A stretch of DNA of 39,974 bases from Spirogloea muscicola (GCA_009602725.1 WELB01000372.1:1-39974), one strand, 5' to 3'; positions 1 through 15,100 are shown, numbered from the stretch's first letter. Translations and numbers: made by a program. Notes: generated by a model from the letters alone, not told the origin.

Positions 1-37
1 CGCCGCCGCCGCCGTCTCCGCCGCCGCCGCCGCCGCA
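1..37. repeat. CCG/CGC trinucleotide microsatellite
   Basis: Almost pure CGC/CCG triplets with one interruption (gtctc near 14-18). It lies just upstream of the first POLE exon, in the same kind of GC-rich setting seen at the starts of the DUF1685 and FAM20-like genes. It is most likely 5' flank or 5' UTR of POLE and is cut by the window edge. Confidence 0.8.
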
Positions 38-156
38 GTCGCTCGGCAGCCACGCCGCATGACGGCGGCCCTTAGGAGCAAGAGGCGGCTGCGGGGCGTC
101 ACGCCGCTTGGGCGGCATATCCGCAGCTGTGGAAGCGCCCGTGGAGAGCCGTTCGC
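38..156 (+). promoter_or_regulatory. GC-rich 5' flank/leader of POLE
   Basis: GC-rich sequence between the microsatellite and the proposed POLE start. I see no clear TATA box. An open frame runs through here from 108 in the frame of exon 2, so a start upstream of 157 without the first intron cannot be excluded. Confidence 0.35.
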
Positions 157-3100
157 ATGGATCGCAGGCGGGACGGTGGCGGCGAGGCTGGCCCGTCCGC
201 CGATCGCACTCACTTCATGAAGGATGGCCCTGGCCACGCCGGAAGACTGCAAGGCAGGCGGAGCGCTGGGAAGGACAATGTCGCAGATGTTCGGCGGACA
301 GGGAGGTCGCGGTTCGTCATCAGCTGATCCTCGCTTGCGTTCTACAGCATCTCATGCTGATGAGCTCTGGCCTGCCTCTTGCGAAAGCAGTGACTCGATC
401 ATGTCTCAGTGACGGACCAGCCCGCCGCTTATATGCAACCAAGCGCATGCGCAGGGTGAAAGCCTCTGAAGACGAGGCATTGGAATCTCAAATGGGATTT
501 GATTACTTCGCAGAGGGCGAGCCTCGCCTTGGTTGGCTGCTTAACTTCAGTTCGGTTAGTGCCAAGCTTGGCTTCTCAATGGAGATGCAAATTTTAGCGT
601 CCGGATCAGATGCCAGTCAGTGTGCCTGGGCCATGCCAGTCAAGCTCAGAGCTCCTAACTGGGTCTCCAGGCTGCTGCTTATTAGCTAACATTGGCATTC
701 TTGAAGCCACAGCCATTATGAAAAGAGCCTTAGTCTGCATTGCAGGGCTCAATTGAAGAGCAGGAGACGAGGCTGACCCGCAGCTGCATCAACCTATACT
801 TCATGTGCCAGGTCGTGCCGGCTTCTTGTTGCTCAATACCAAGCAGCCTGAGGGCAGGGAACTGAGTACCAGACCTCCTTTGAGCCTGCGCAGCGGTCTA
901 GTTACACAGTCCGCCTGTTTGACCTATGTGGTTCACTATGTACTATGAGTAAGACAAATGCTTGGCAAACATATGGTTTGCAGTATGTTGCGAGCGAAAT
1001 AAGCAGAGAAGGCTCACCTCGAGACAACGTCTGAAACAGAATCTATATCTATTGCCTGAGACAGGACGGGTCGTCGTTTAAGGCGCGAGTCCCTTTCTTG
1101 CCATACTTCTACCTTCGGACACTGGTAAGAAAATGATCAACCTGACCATTAAGTGGGAGACATAGTGTTGTTGATTCTGTTCTTCATGCAATGAGGTACT
1201 TCAATAGCCGCAGGGGAGAAGAGGAGGACATTTGCTTTGTTCAGTTGTTTGGGGCAAGAGGTGTCCCTTGGCAAGGGTAACAAGTAGGCAAAGGCATTGA
1301 GAATGTGATATGATATCTTTACGATAGTGAGACCCAGGCGGCGGGGGGGTGGAGGAGTTGGAGAGGGAGGGATTAGGATGGTTATGGATCTGGGTGGCTG
1401 GTACTCAAGAGAATCCTTGACTTTTGCAAGTCCTCAATGTGTGCTACCTAGGCCACCTAGCAGCAACAGATTCTCAAGGAAGTTCCACTAGGGCCAGGCT
1501 TGCCTGAGGCTGCCCACTAATGCTGAGTCAAGAGTACAGAGTGGCATGGAGATGGAGGTGGATGCACACCTCCGTCGCCGCTACGAGGGAAGGTTTGCCG
1601 ACATCTGTATCGTTGAACGGGAGGACCTTGATCTGGTACTGCTACAACTTTTTCACGATCTCCAATGTGAACACAGTGTCACTGTAGATCCACAAGTCCC
1701 ACAAAGGCCATTGGACCTGCTTCTGCAAAGCTTTCACAATTTAGCAGCTCAAGGAGTGATGCACCAGATTATCCCTGTCAAAGAGAGGCTCATGTGCCCT
1801 ACAGCAATAAACCTGAGTGCACACCTGTAATCTAAGCCCTGCATGCTCCATCTTTATGGCTGCAGAAGAACCACATATCTGGCCTGCGTAGCTCTTTCCT
1901 GAAGCTTAGCTTCCATTCAGTCCAAGACTTGATGGAAGTGAAGAGAGAGATTGGCCCTATAGTGGAGCGGAACCGCTCCAAGCTGGAAGCTGCCACAGCC
2001 TACCACACCCTCCAGCAGGAAAGAGGGTATGTTCTTGGCCCAGCTCCATGAACTCGTTAATGGCACTCGGCATCACAAGGCATTCTACAAGTACTGGACC
2101 AAGCCTACACACGTCCAGACCTGAGCTCGCTTGCCGGCCATTTTGCAACTTGGTGCTGCAGCAGAGGTACAGACAGTAGCAGGGTTCTCGAGTATACGGA
2201 CTGCCTTTTGGAGATGCGGGAATATGATGTCCCATATCACGTCCGCTTTGCCATCGATACGGGTGAGCTACTCTAAATCCCAGCCCTCAGGCTCAACTTG
2301 CTGCTTATTTGGCTGGAAGCTGTTACAGCCTAACTCAATCTCCTAACAGGGTGACACCTGCAACCTGTTCTGTACCAGATGTCAGATGTGGATACTGGTA
2401 CACTGTTTCAGCAGAACAAGGTGAAATCAAGGTCAAGAGACGCGCAGATTTACTGCAGAGAGCAGAGCCCAGGATCTGCGCATTCGATATAGAGACCACC
2501 AAGCTCCCGCTGAAGTTCCCAGATGCAACTTTTGATCAGGTCATGATGATCTCGTACATGTTGGATGGCCAGGGCTACCTCATCACCAACCGCGAGGTAT
2601 GCTCCTACGTGGACCCTGGTTTACACATTCGCTAGTGACTGGGCTTGTTAGCCTGTCACGACTTCAAGGCAGTGCAATTTCAGATCACAGACGTGCGGTC
2701 TGCATGACTTACACCAACAGATTGATGCAACCAATATATGTGTGTCCAACCATATCTCTCAGGTTGTAGGTGAAGACATTCATGATTTGGAGTACACACC
2801 AAAGCCAGAATTTGAGGGACCATACAAAGTCTGGAATGCGGCCAATGAGGTGAGATTGCAAGTAGCAAGCATGAGTCACTCTGACACTGTCTCTGCCAGT
2901 GCTGTAGTTGATACGTGGAAGGATGGAAGCTGAAAGCAAACAATGCACAGATAGATTATCAAGGGTCAGTATTCAGTATCAATAAGGACACTGGTGCTGG
3001 TATTATGCAGGAAGCTTTATTAAAGCGATGGTTCAAGCACATGAGGGAGTGCAAGCCCGGGATATATGTGACGTACAACGGCGACTTCTTTGACTGGCCA

Positions 3101-6100
3101 TTCATAGAGGCCAGAGCAGCTCACCACGGAATGGACATGCACCAGGCAGGAATTTTTCTGCCCATTGATTGTGGTAGGCAGCCACTGCAATGTCTTTGCT
3201 GCGGATTCTCACATAGAGTGCATTTTATGCAGGACTTGGGTTTCCGATGTGACATGAATCAGGGTGAGTGCCGAAGCAAAGCTGCAGTGCACCTTGACTG
3301 CTTTGCTTGGGTGAAGCGTGACAGTTACTTGCCACAAGGCAGCCAGGGCCTTAAGGTACTCACTGCAAATAGCAAGCATAGCACACTTGGTACTCTGTTC
3401 TAGAGCTGAAGCAGGAGTAGTAGCAGAATTAGCACTAGACAGTGGTCATGTGCGAACTTGCCTGGGCAAATCTTCATTGTGAACCCGCATCATTTAAGCT
3501 TATTGTCCTTCTATGTGCCAAGAATTGCCTTCTTGATTGCCATTTTGCTATTATCCCCTCTTTGGTCAGGCTGTTACAAAGCAGAAGCTTGGCTACGACC
3601 CACTGGAGGTCAACCCAGAGGATATGGTTCGCTTTGCCATTGAGCAGCCTCAGGTAGGATGCTGTTCCAAGGCAGTAGAGACTGAAGCACGAAGGTGACA
3701 TTCTGTATGCTTTTCTTGCACCCCTTATGCCATTTTGTTTCATATCCCTCTGACAATCTCATGCAGGTGATGGCCTCCTACTCTGTGTCTGATGCCGTGG
3801 CGACGTACTATCTGTACATGACATATGTGCACCCTTTCATATTCTCCCTCGCCACCATCATCCCCATGCCACCACATGAAGTCCTTCGGAAAGGTTCTGG
3901 AACACTTTGCGAGATGCTGCTCATGGTGCAGGTGCGAGAGCGAACTTAGCCATTGGAATACCTGCCATTGCACAGACAGGGCCTCCTTTCTTCTCGACAT
4001 TGGGTACCGAGACAACATTACTGACAATTTATGAAAGTGCAACCACTGTTTGGCAGGCTTTCAAAGGGAAAATTATCTGCCCAAACAAGCACAGCTCTGA
4101 GCAGGAGAAGACTTACAACAATCACATGTTAGACAATGAGACCTACATAGGGGGGCACGTGGAGTGCTTGGAGAGTGGAGTTTTTCGATCTGACCTCCCG
4201 ACACATTTCCGCCTGGAATCGAAGGCCTACCAGGTGCCTCTCATATACGGGGCACTTTCACTTATAGGTCGACTATAATTGCCATTGATTGCTGCAGGTT
4301 TGTAAGGAACCTGAGCATTGAGGTTCTTGTACGAGCTATTTGCACGACATTATCCGAAAGATTGGGGAAATGTGCGCTCTGATTGGAGTGAGTACTGGCG
4401 CAGGAGCTGATTGACCACCTGGATAGGGATTTGCATTTTGCAATTGTGGAGGAGAGCAAGCTGGAATTTGCTGATGTCAGCAACTACTCTGAAGTCAAGG
4501 AAGCCATTCAGAAACAGGTATAATGTGCAGATAATTGCAACTGAGCTGCCTTTGAGTGGCACCGTCATGCAGCTAGCTGCCGGTCAAGCTGTTAAACCTC
4601 TATGCCCAAGCATATGCCAAGCACATGTTTGGAGGTGTTAAATGGCGGTGCTGTTAGGTGTAAATACAACTCAACTCATTCTCCACTTGTCCAGCAAGGG
4701 CTGGTAAGGTGCAAGGCTTACCTCATACTTAGAGCTACAAGTCAAGAGGGGCTTGATCAGCCAACGATGATGCACGACTCCGAGTCTAAGCAATATCATG
4801 CCGTCTCTCATCTTCCAGTTAGAAGCTCTGAGAGATGCCCCAACAAGAGATGAGCCCCCAGTCATCTACCATCTAGATGTTGCAGCCATGTATCCCAATA
4901 TCATCCTTACCAATCGTCTCCAGGTTGGTCAATCATGGCTTTGATTTACCTCCAAGTGTGCTGGACTTGCATGTATGCCACTTACTAGTCTGCCCACTAT
5001 ACAGATGATCCTTAAATGGGACAGGCAACTTCAAGCATGGTCTTTTGTGAGAGGCAATCACAAGAGACCATCATCTTGTGCAGCCGCCATCAATCGTGAC
5101 AGACGAAGAGTGTGCTGCGTGCGACTTCAATAAGCCCGACAAGACATGCCTGCGAAAAATGGAGTGGGTCTGGAGAGGAGAGACATTCATGGCTACCCGC
5201 AGGTGCGTATCTTTTGCATCGTAAGCTGTGTCAAAGCTCTGGCCTTTTCTTTGACATGTAGTGTATAGCGATCATAATTTTTCTGTATTATTCGCTGTCT
5301 TTGATACTTCTCACGCCCGCGCTGCCTGAGGAGCTGTGAAGAACTTTAATGAGACAGGCTGATGAGGTGTTGCCAATCTTACATAGTATGACCACGTTCT
5401 GCAGTGAGTATGGCCACCTTAAGCATCAACTTGAAGCAGAGCAATTTGCTTCTGCAAATAAGGGAGGTGCTCCAAGACTATTTCGAGAGCTCACAAAGGA
5501 CGAACAGGAAGCCAAGCTAAAGGATCGACTCAAAAGGTACTGCCAGAAGGTAATTGTGCAACAAGTCTCATGCATTAAGCACAGCAAGTAGTGAGAGCTG
5601 TAATGGTGAAGCCTGATTTGCAGGTGATGTAAGGTCCACCCTGAATTCCTCACAAGACAGTCCTTAATATGCTGTCAACTTTTGCATGCTTCTCCCTCAG
5701 CAATGCATCTGCATACAATCACGATCGAAGGTTTCTGGTACACGGATGTTACTCATTGGCCTTGCCAACATTTTCAACAACAGGTCTACAAGCGTGTGTT
5801 AGACAAACCATTCTCAGAGTTGCGAACGGCTGGGATCTGCATGCGCGAGAATCCTTTTTATGTCGACACAGTGAGAAGGTGTCAGCAACCCGCCTTCTCA
5901 GCCTGCAACCAACCTACGGAGGCAAGGCCTTAACAATGGACTGTAAGGAGACAAGGCATGTCACATGCTAAGCTTGCCCCAATTGCATGACAATCGCACC
6001 TTGTTGCTTGCCAGCTTCCGAGATCGACGCTACGAGTACAAAGGTCTGAACAAGATGTGGAGTAAACGCCTCCGTGATGCCAAGTCCCTTGGCGATCCAC

Positions 6101-9100
6101 TGGGTGTTTCAGAAGCCCAGGTAATATGATGATGTGTAGTCAGCCTGCAGATGCAATGGGCTTCCTCTTGACTGACTTTGGCCCACAGAGCACACAGGAT
6201 CCGTACAATAGCATAGGTGCTGACAGCGTCGCTCATGCCAGTGTGTTGCACATGAGAAGCTCCTCTAGCATGCTGGGCCACTTCAGCTGTGACACACATC
6301 ATCCAGTCTCACGTCAGCAAAGATTGCTTGTTTTATACAGCTGGTCTTCCATATCATGCACCTCCGAATCTGATCACCATATGAGGCTATATCTTGCAGG
6401 ACATGGTCGTCTTGTATGATTCTTTGCAGCTGGCACACAAATGCATCTTGAATTCATTCTACGGATATGTAATGCGAAAGTAAGAGCATTCCTGCTTATA
6501 TCTTCTGCTTGTATCCGCTGATCATGCTCGGAATGATAGTCCTTTCCACCAGGCTGCTCTGCCAACCTTGTGTAAATGGTTTAACATTTTTCCATAAGCT
6601 TGGTGCTAGACTCCATATTCAAGCTTCCATGTATTCCTGCTCAGGCACAGCACCTTGCTTCTTGTGCTACAGCTTCCTCACATGAATTTCTTCTTGTAAC
6701 CATCAACGACAGAGGTGCAAGGTGGTATTCAATGGAGATGGCAGGAGTGGTCACATATACAGGTGCAAGGATCATTCAGAATGCACGAGCATTAGTGGAG
6801 CGCATTGGGAAACCGCTTGAGCTTGACACAGATGGCATTTGGTGTGCCCTTCCATCGTCTTTCCCAGAGAACTTCCTCTTCAATACGAGGTAGCAGGGCT
6901 GCCCATCATGCCTAGCATTCTTCCAATCATTACCACATGGAACCCCCTCTATCTGCTAGAAGATGTTCTGTTTAAAGGGCACTCCAACCAGGTCAATATG
7001 ATCCTGCTTCAACACCTTCTGTACATGTAAATTTGCATGGCATGTGTGTCTGATTGCGTTCAGGAGTGGGAAAAAGCTATCCATCTCTTATCCATGTGTG
7101 ATTCTGAACGTTGAAGTGGTGGTGAACAATAGTAACGACCAATACCAGGTAGCTCAGGATCTTCTATGAGTTGAAGCCTTGTCACGTATATGGTTGAACG
7201 AAGGCCATCATCAGTATTATAATCTGGCTCTGCTTAAAGAGGGGGTCAAAGTATCCAGGTCCGCTAGTCCTAGTTCATTGCTGTCATGGACTTAAATACA
7301 ATAACTTTGAGAAACCGGCTGTGCTCTTTTGTCTGTGAGGCAGACACTGGTTGATTCTTTGCGGAAGGTCTATGTAACAAGCAAGGAATGCTCCATCAGC
7401 TTTGAGGTTGATGGACCTTACAAGGTATCGATCTGTGCTCCAAGGAAGAGTTGCTACTTCCCTCATGTTGCCCTTGTGCTGCATGGCAAAGTAATCAGGA
7501 CAGGCAGCACATTGGAGCTTAATCAGAGGACCGACGTTGACATGAACAACAACTGATTGTATGACCAGGCCATGATACTGCCTGCCTCAAAAGAGGAAGG
7601 AATATTGATCAAGAAACGGTATGCCGTTTTCAACGAAGATGGCTCCCTTGCAGAGCTGAAGGGATTTGAGATAAAGCGAAGGGGTGAGCTGAAGCTGATC
7701 AAGATTTTTCAGGTACATTCACACATCTTCGCAAAGAGAATCTCAAGCTTCCTCGGCACTTACTCCAATTGTATGTAGGTACTCACAACTAAGCTGTCCT
7801 TGTGCAGTCGGAAATTTTCCAGAACTTCCTTCATGGACAAACCTTGACGGAATGCTACGCCGCAGTTGGAGCTGTCGCCAACAGGTGGCTTGACATGCTG
7901 GAGGTGCAGTCTCTCTGATGCAGGTCTCTTCTACTTACCTGAGGCATGCTGGTCACTGCACCAACAGACTGTCCTTTGCTGTTGTCTGTTGCAGAAGAAG
8001 CATCCTCTTTTTAACAGTGCCTGACCAGCTGCTCCATCTTCTGTGTCATGTCTCCCCTATTTGTAGAATCAAGGCATAGATGTGGCCGATGACGAGCTCT
8101 TGGAGTACATCTCAGAAGCAAACACCATGAGCAAGTCCCTTGCGGAGTATGGCGAGAAGAAGTCGTGTGCCACTACAACTGCCCGGCGGCTAGCTGATTT
8201 CTTAGGAGACGCCATGGTGAAAGACAAAGGCCTGCGATGCCAGTATATTATAGCCAAGACCCCAACAGTGAGCAATGACCAATGGCTGCCTGCTATATTC
8301 TGTCATATGACCTTCTTTACTTGCTCGTCTCTCTCGCGATAACTAATGTCCTTCATTAGCTACAGATCCCTTATTCTGTTGCATACTTGTTGCTTGTCCT
8401 GCTGTGTCTATAGAATTTGAAGAGGAAAGACCTCAAATACCCGGAGAGGTCTGCATTTGACAATGTTGATATAATATTGTTAGATTTCTAGAAGTAGGCT
8501 GAGGCGTGCTCAGTGCAACACATCGGCTTGGTTGGCAGGGCATGCTTTCTTTGACGTCTCACAAATGACTTTCACACCTTGACAGGGCGCTCCAGTCAGT
8601 GAACGCGCCATTCCTGTGGCAATATTCAATACTGAGCCTGGTACTTCTGCTTCTTTTCTTTGTCTTCATCTGCCGGTGCTTAATGTCCATCCTGCTTCAA
8701 TCTGCCTGACCTCAAGATGAGTCCCTTGTATGAGTGACGTTTGACGATGGCAGTCTCGGTGCTTCAGAAATAATGAGGTCATATGTAAGGAAATGGTGCA
8801 AGATGTCTGGGGACTTAGAACTACGCGCCATTGTCGACTGGGATTACTACCGAGGTCGTCTGAGCAGTTCCATTCAGAAGATCATCACCATCCCAGCGGC
8901 CATGCAGAAGGTTATCAGGCAGATGCCTTGTCTGCCCAATATGCACCAGCTGTTCACTTGCAATGTATGCACGAGCAAGAGGCTGTGCTGAGTGTGGGTT
9001 TGCTTGCAGATTGTCAACCCTATTCCAAGAGTGGTCCATCCTAACTGGCTCTGGCGGAAGGTGAGGGACAAGGATGATAAGTTTCAGCAAAGGACCATCA

Positions 9101-12100
9101 AAGATCTTTTCCTACCTCGGACGTCACTGCCTGCAGCACCAGCTAGAGAGTGTGAGGAAGCTCCCAGCGTTACTGCTCTTGAACGCGACCTTGAAGACAT
9201 GGGCCTTGGGTTGTCTTCTAGGTACGTACACATGCCGTGCATGCACCTGCCTGTTGTTCGTATGAAGGTGAAGGAGCAGCCCAATGCATGATACAAGCCC
9301 AAACTGCTGCATATCAAGCTTTACATTGTGCCTGCATGCTACCAATGTGCCAGGCAGGGCACTGGAGGAAGTCTACCAGCAAGAGCAGCTGGGAAGTCTC
9401 GTCAGGATCAGAAAAACATCGAGAGGAGCAATCATGGTGGAGGCGAGGCTGCAACTGACGGAGGTGGAAATGGGAGTCCAGGGGAAGTATTATTGACTGG
9501 TAGGAAAGAGCTTATGGAGAGGACCAACAGAAACTTGAGCCCGGAGAGGGAGCCAAGTTATGCTGTTTGGCTTGAGCACCGCAAAAGGAAGTGGCAAGAA
9601 CTTCGTCAGATAAAAAAGTCGGCAAAGTAAGCAGTAACTCATCTGTCTGTGCCTTTGACAATGACAAGTAACTAAGCATCCCCACCCTTATCTTTGAAGT
9701 CGTCGAAGCAGGTAGATGATGAAACTTATGCAGTCCACTCAACCTGTATAGTGAGTTGATAGTAAAGGAGAAGACTGATGGTAAAGGACAAGAAAAGCTT
9801 TTGAAAATCGACAAATATACAGCAGCTAAGAAGATGGAATGCATCGCAACATCCTTGTGCTTCTGGTGACAGGGCAGAAGAAGAACGGCGAAGGCGAAGG
9901 GAGGGCAATGCTTCGCCTGACAAGATGCTGCAGAGCAGGGCACGTGCACATGAAGGAGCAGGCGCTTATTTCAAACAGAAGGAGGCTTCTCTGCTGCGAT
10001 CCCATTGGCAGGTGATTGCTGGTCAGTGTTAGAGGTGCAGCTACAAATGCATGATAACACAAGGGTCCGCGTACTTTTCACACCTTGACTTAGTCCTCAA
10101 AGTCAATTGCAAATGAGTGAGTTGTTCAGGACTTGGGTCACAATCTTCTCGTACACCTGCACCTGGAATTATGTGCAGGTAATCCAAGTAGCACCTGGCG
10201 AAAGGCCAGGCAAGTACACTGCATGGGTGTTGGTGGATCATGACATGTACAAGGTTCCTCTGACCATACCAAGACAGATCTACATGAACACTCGAGCGAC
10301 CGGGTCGGATGATGTAATTGGGGAGAGAGTTAACAGGACTCTCCCCCATGGTCGCCCTACTCTTAACCTGCTCCAGGTACTAAATGCTGATCCAAGCTTT
10401 ACTCTTCAAGCTGCAGATATATGTCAGCTAACCACATGACGTCCTCAGCCGCCTCAAAGCCAAGGTTGGTGTGAAAGGTTATGTGAAGGCTTGCGCATCA
10501 TGTGACGGTGTTATGACAAGAAGTCCACTGCAGGTCGTTGTGGCAGAACAACAGTTCCGAGAGGCAACCAGGGAGCTGGCTGCTCACCTTACAGACCCAG
10601 ATGTGGAGGTTAGCTCTTACATTCTGCTGACTCCTGGTCCAATGCAAGAAAGTCGGATGCATCAGCGTGTCTGCCTGGAGATTTAGGTGCTGTCCACGTG
10701 ATAATAAACATTCGTGTTGTGGACAGCATTCACGGCTCTCCTGAGATGTCCTTCTTGTCCTTCCTTGCAGGGCATCTATGAAACTCAGGTGCCCCTGGAG
10801 ATCAATGCCGTTCTTGAGGTAGGCTGTGTCTGTGCGATCACGGCAAAGGCTAGGCATCGAAGCCTTCAAGAGGGCTGGCTCCTGGGTGAGCTGACTATGA
10901 AGACCACCACAGAGTGTCCGTACCTATCTTCAGAGGCCAGCTCTTCCTTGCTTGAAGGACTCGCCATCAATTACTTCTTCATCTACCACAGGTACATGGA
11001 ACATGCAGCATCTCTTGTTGCTCATGTTTTTGCATGCTTCCAATGAGCCGAAGCTGGTATATCACATCTAGAAGGCACTGTGAAAGGCAGCGGTAATCAT
11101 CCTAGACAAAGGGGCACCAATATGCTTGATCATCCTTACACACACTTGGTTGCTGCCAAGCAGAGGAGTAAGACGGTGGGGTCTGATTTCTGAGGGAGAT
11201 AGGCCTTGAAGATTCTGATCCTGGCAATGGTTTGTTCACTGCAGTACCTGCGATTCTAGGGGCTTGTTTGCAGTGTATTCCCCAGCCAGTGCCTCCCTCC
11301 TTGTACTCATTCAGAGCCAAACACGAAGTCAAGACATATCAGTACCCGTACTGGAGCGTCAGTTCCAAGTTGCAGCATTGTCTTCTGGCAATGTAGTGCC
11401 ACCAACCGCCATAGCCTGCAAGGTAGACCACAATGATCCAAGTGCAATTTGTAGCCCATCAGCTTGTTCTTAGTGCTCTACTGTAGTAAGTTCGCGAGAA
11501 GCTTTAGCAACGTCTGTGAGATTATTAAGGTAGAGCAAACACTGTATATACAGGTGGAATACATTCATACATCCTTGGAGGCAAGGGGCCGAATCCAGCA
11601 GGTTATTATGGAGCTGAGGTGAGCTTAGCAAGCCCATGAGTGCTTGCATTTTATTTTGGTGTATTTATTCAATGTGGGCTGCAATTGGGGTCGTCAAAGA
11701 TCATTGTTAAAGTAGATATGTGTTCTCATTTACCAGGGACACGCACAGAGGCCCCGTTGTGGCCCTCCTTGAGTGCCCAAGACTTGCATCAGCCACTCAC
11801 AGCTTCACACTGGATGCAAGAATTGTACCGGCTCTGGGAGATCTGCCTTGTGTTCCAGTGCCATGCAATGCTCGTGACAGCCATTATCAGGCACTCTATA
11901 CAATCAAACTTTTTACTCTTTTGCAGTTTGAGAGCCATCAAGCCACTGCCAAGATATAGTATCAGTCTTCCATGACAAAACTGCTCATAAGCATACCCAG
12001 CATTGTTTGAGAGCTGTGATGTACATTTTTGCAGCTACCTACCTGTGGCCCTAACATAAGCAGATGTGTGCTATGCAATATAGGCACTCGGGTGGCAGCA

Positions 12101-15100
12101 AGTAGCAGCTCGCATTGCAGTCCATCGCTGCGCGGCGTCAGGCCTCTATCTTCGTGAACACATAGCCATGTCCCGATATGCTCATGTACGGACTTACTGA
12201 CGTCATCTGGTTCTTCATGTTCTTCATATTTTGGAATTCATGCGTTCACAACATTCTTACTGCAGAACATTCAGCCTCTATTAGCATGCGCAGCTGAAGC
12301 TCCGTCTCAATCACCTACTCAACCTCTTCAGGTGCCCTTAGGCAACTTCGAGCCAGACTGGGTGCTCTTCACGGCGGATGTGTTCTTTGCTCGAGCTCTC
12401 AGGGACAATCAGCAGGTCAGTATTCAAGCCGTAACATGGTATACTTGTGTATCCTTCAATCATCAGGTTGTCAGCGGCGACCAGTGCAGTAATCAAGCAA
12501 TGCTCCAAGCTATCATAGTCTGCAATTGCAGCTATGATGCCCCTTCAAGCAACTGCGTTCATTTCATAATGCAGGACAGTTGTTGGAACGTGTTCTTTGC
12601 AGAGACCATGACTGTTTCAAATATCATGGCTCTCAAGTGGACATAGTAGCGCTTTCTCCTTGACAAACGAGGACTACATCGGCACTAATCTCTGCTGTGA
12701 GCTGGTTGCAGTTACTTTGGATGTCAAACAGCGGCCTACCTGACCTTGGTGGAGTGATTGAGGAGGAGGAGGCCAGCTTCGTAGATGAGGTTGACTGCAT
12801 CATCACTATCCTCATAGGAGCGCTGCTTGAAGCCTGGATAGGCCAGCCTGTGCAATAGAAATAAGTGATACTAGTCAATGACTGGTGATATAAGTCCATT
12901 CTTATTGACCTTAGGTAGAGCAACCGGAGGTGGTGTATCCTGGAGCATATCGCCAGGTCGTCATAGAGCTCAAGGTAAAGTTGGCAAGTCCCACACTTGT
13001 ATTTGGGCCAACTAGTGCTGTAGTGGAAAACATGATGTGAGAATACTTGTGGGTGGTCCTGTCCTGATTGACTTTAACTGCTTAACCTTCTCCACGCTGC
13101 ATACGGCATGCTCCAGGTGCACCACCTTGCAGTCAACGCGCTCTTACGAAGCAGCCAGATTGACGACATGGAGGGAGGCTCAGTGTTCGGTGGACAGCCC
13201 ACGGACGACTTTGAGCTGCCGCTTGGTGGAAGCGTAGCGAGTCACGACGACTCTCTGTCCTGCAGCCCAGCGTTCCGCGTCCTCAAGCAGATGGTCATGG
13301 GCTGGGTGCGAGACGCCACTGAGTTCCATAATGTGTTCGCGGATGAGCTTCTGAAGCACGCATACAGATGGCTCTGCAGCCCGCAGTCCAAGTTGCACGA
13401 CCCTGCCCTTCACAGGGTCCTGCAGAAGGTGCATAGCACTTCCTGCTGTTTGTGTGGAGAATTTTTCTGCAGAGAGCAGTGATTGCTGGTTGATTGTCTA
13501 CGTGCTAAGACATGGCTTCATATTGCATGTCGGTAGACTATATGTCAGTATGCTGCCTGCTAGACCTGAGTCTGACAGCACACTGTATTGGTGTGCCTTC
13601 ACTGCTGAGGCAGGTGATGAAGAAGCTGTTTGCCTTGCTTCTTGCTGAGATGCGAAAGCTTGGAGCTACCATTGTCTTTGCGGACTTCTCGCGGATCATT
13701 GTATATACAGGAAAGCACACCAAGTCTGCAGCTGAGGGCTACTGCCAGTACCTTCTAGAAACATTGGCTTCCAGGTTTGACTGCTGCTTAAGTATGGTCA
13801 TGATGGAGAAGTCCCAGAACTGGCAGTTTCTAGTCACATGCACTGCGCCCACTCCTTGCCGCTTTCGTGGCAAGCTTACTTGAGCTGCTACTCTACTGTA
13901 TATTTATGCCGGTCTGTGACTCTGTGTGCTTGCCTCAGAGAATTGTTTGAGTTTGTGACACTTGTACCACAGCAGTACTGGCACTCTTTGCTTCTAATGG
14001 ATCAGGTAAATGTATGTCTATATTCATGAAGGCATCCGCTGAAACTGCAAAGCCATTACTGCGTGAAGGAAAGTTGGGAAGGAGCTACTACAGACTAATG
14101 AATATGTGCGATCCCCCCCCCCAGTATAACTATGGCGGCATACCAATAAAGCTGGATGATGAGGACAAAGGCGAAAGTCTTGGAGCTTGCATGGAGGACA
14201 GCAGTCCATCCATTTTGTCCAACTGGAACATTGCCGAGTACCTGCCTCTCGCCACACGGGTAAGAAGTCGGCAAGGGAGCTCTGCTTCAATGGTGGACCT
14301 GACTTACATCTCCTGGCAAGAGATTCAGATTCAGCCATGTGCAGTAGCACTTCCTGTGCATGGTTATCAACTTTTGTGCGTCCTCTCCAAGAGGGCCACG
14401 CAAGTAACACTTCGTCAGATTTCCTCGCTGCTTTTGTAGGAATACTTTGAGGTTGTTATAGGAGAGTACATATACTTGCCTTGGAAGCACGCCCGCAGTA
14501 GAGCAGCTGAAAAAGCTGCTGCGTGGGACAGCGGCGATCCACCCGCCACAGCTGTTGCAGCTACAGAGATGCAAAAGGATGCCTCCGATTACCTGCAGAC
14601 TCAGGTATGACAGCTCCATGGGATGATCATATTGTCGTTGAGTTATTCAAATAGTGGCTGAAGTGAACCTGTCTTTGACTGTTACTTGTCTCGCGGAGCA
14701 CGATCACTCCTACTTGCACTAAATGTGCACGTCATTGCTGGCCAGTTGATGTGGGGATGCGGCCGACGCTCCCAAGATGATGTGCACGTAGTACCAAAGC
14801 ACAGATCATTGAAGCGTGACGGTGGGCTGAGTGTGGCATGGTGCAGGTCGCGACATATTTCACAGGGAAGATGCTGAGGATTGTGCACAATATACAGAAT
14901 TTTGTGTCTGCCAACAAAGGGGGAGATGTGGATGACCCCAAAGCCGCTGCTGCTTGGAAGTTCCCCAAGCTCGCTGGGTCGCATCTAGAGCTCCGCAACC
15001 CAGCATTGGAATTCATCAAGTCCATCTGCACAGTCATGTCGATTGACGAGGCTGTGTCCTACCAAGTGATGGTACGCGTGCTGCTGGCTACATTTACACT

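Noticed and set aside
9512-9949. 145-codon open frame on the - strand
   Set aside because: It covers POLE exons 31 and 32 in antisense; the + strand exons have clear splice sites and phase.
14113-14122. Run of ten C residues in POLE
   Set aside because: It is the polypyrimidine tract of the acceptor ccag|TATAAC at 14125, not a coding slip site; its exact length may be a sequencing uncertainty.
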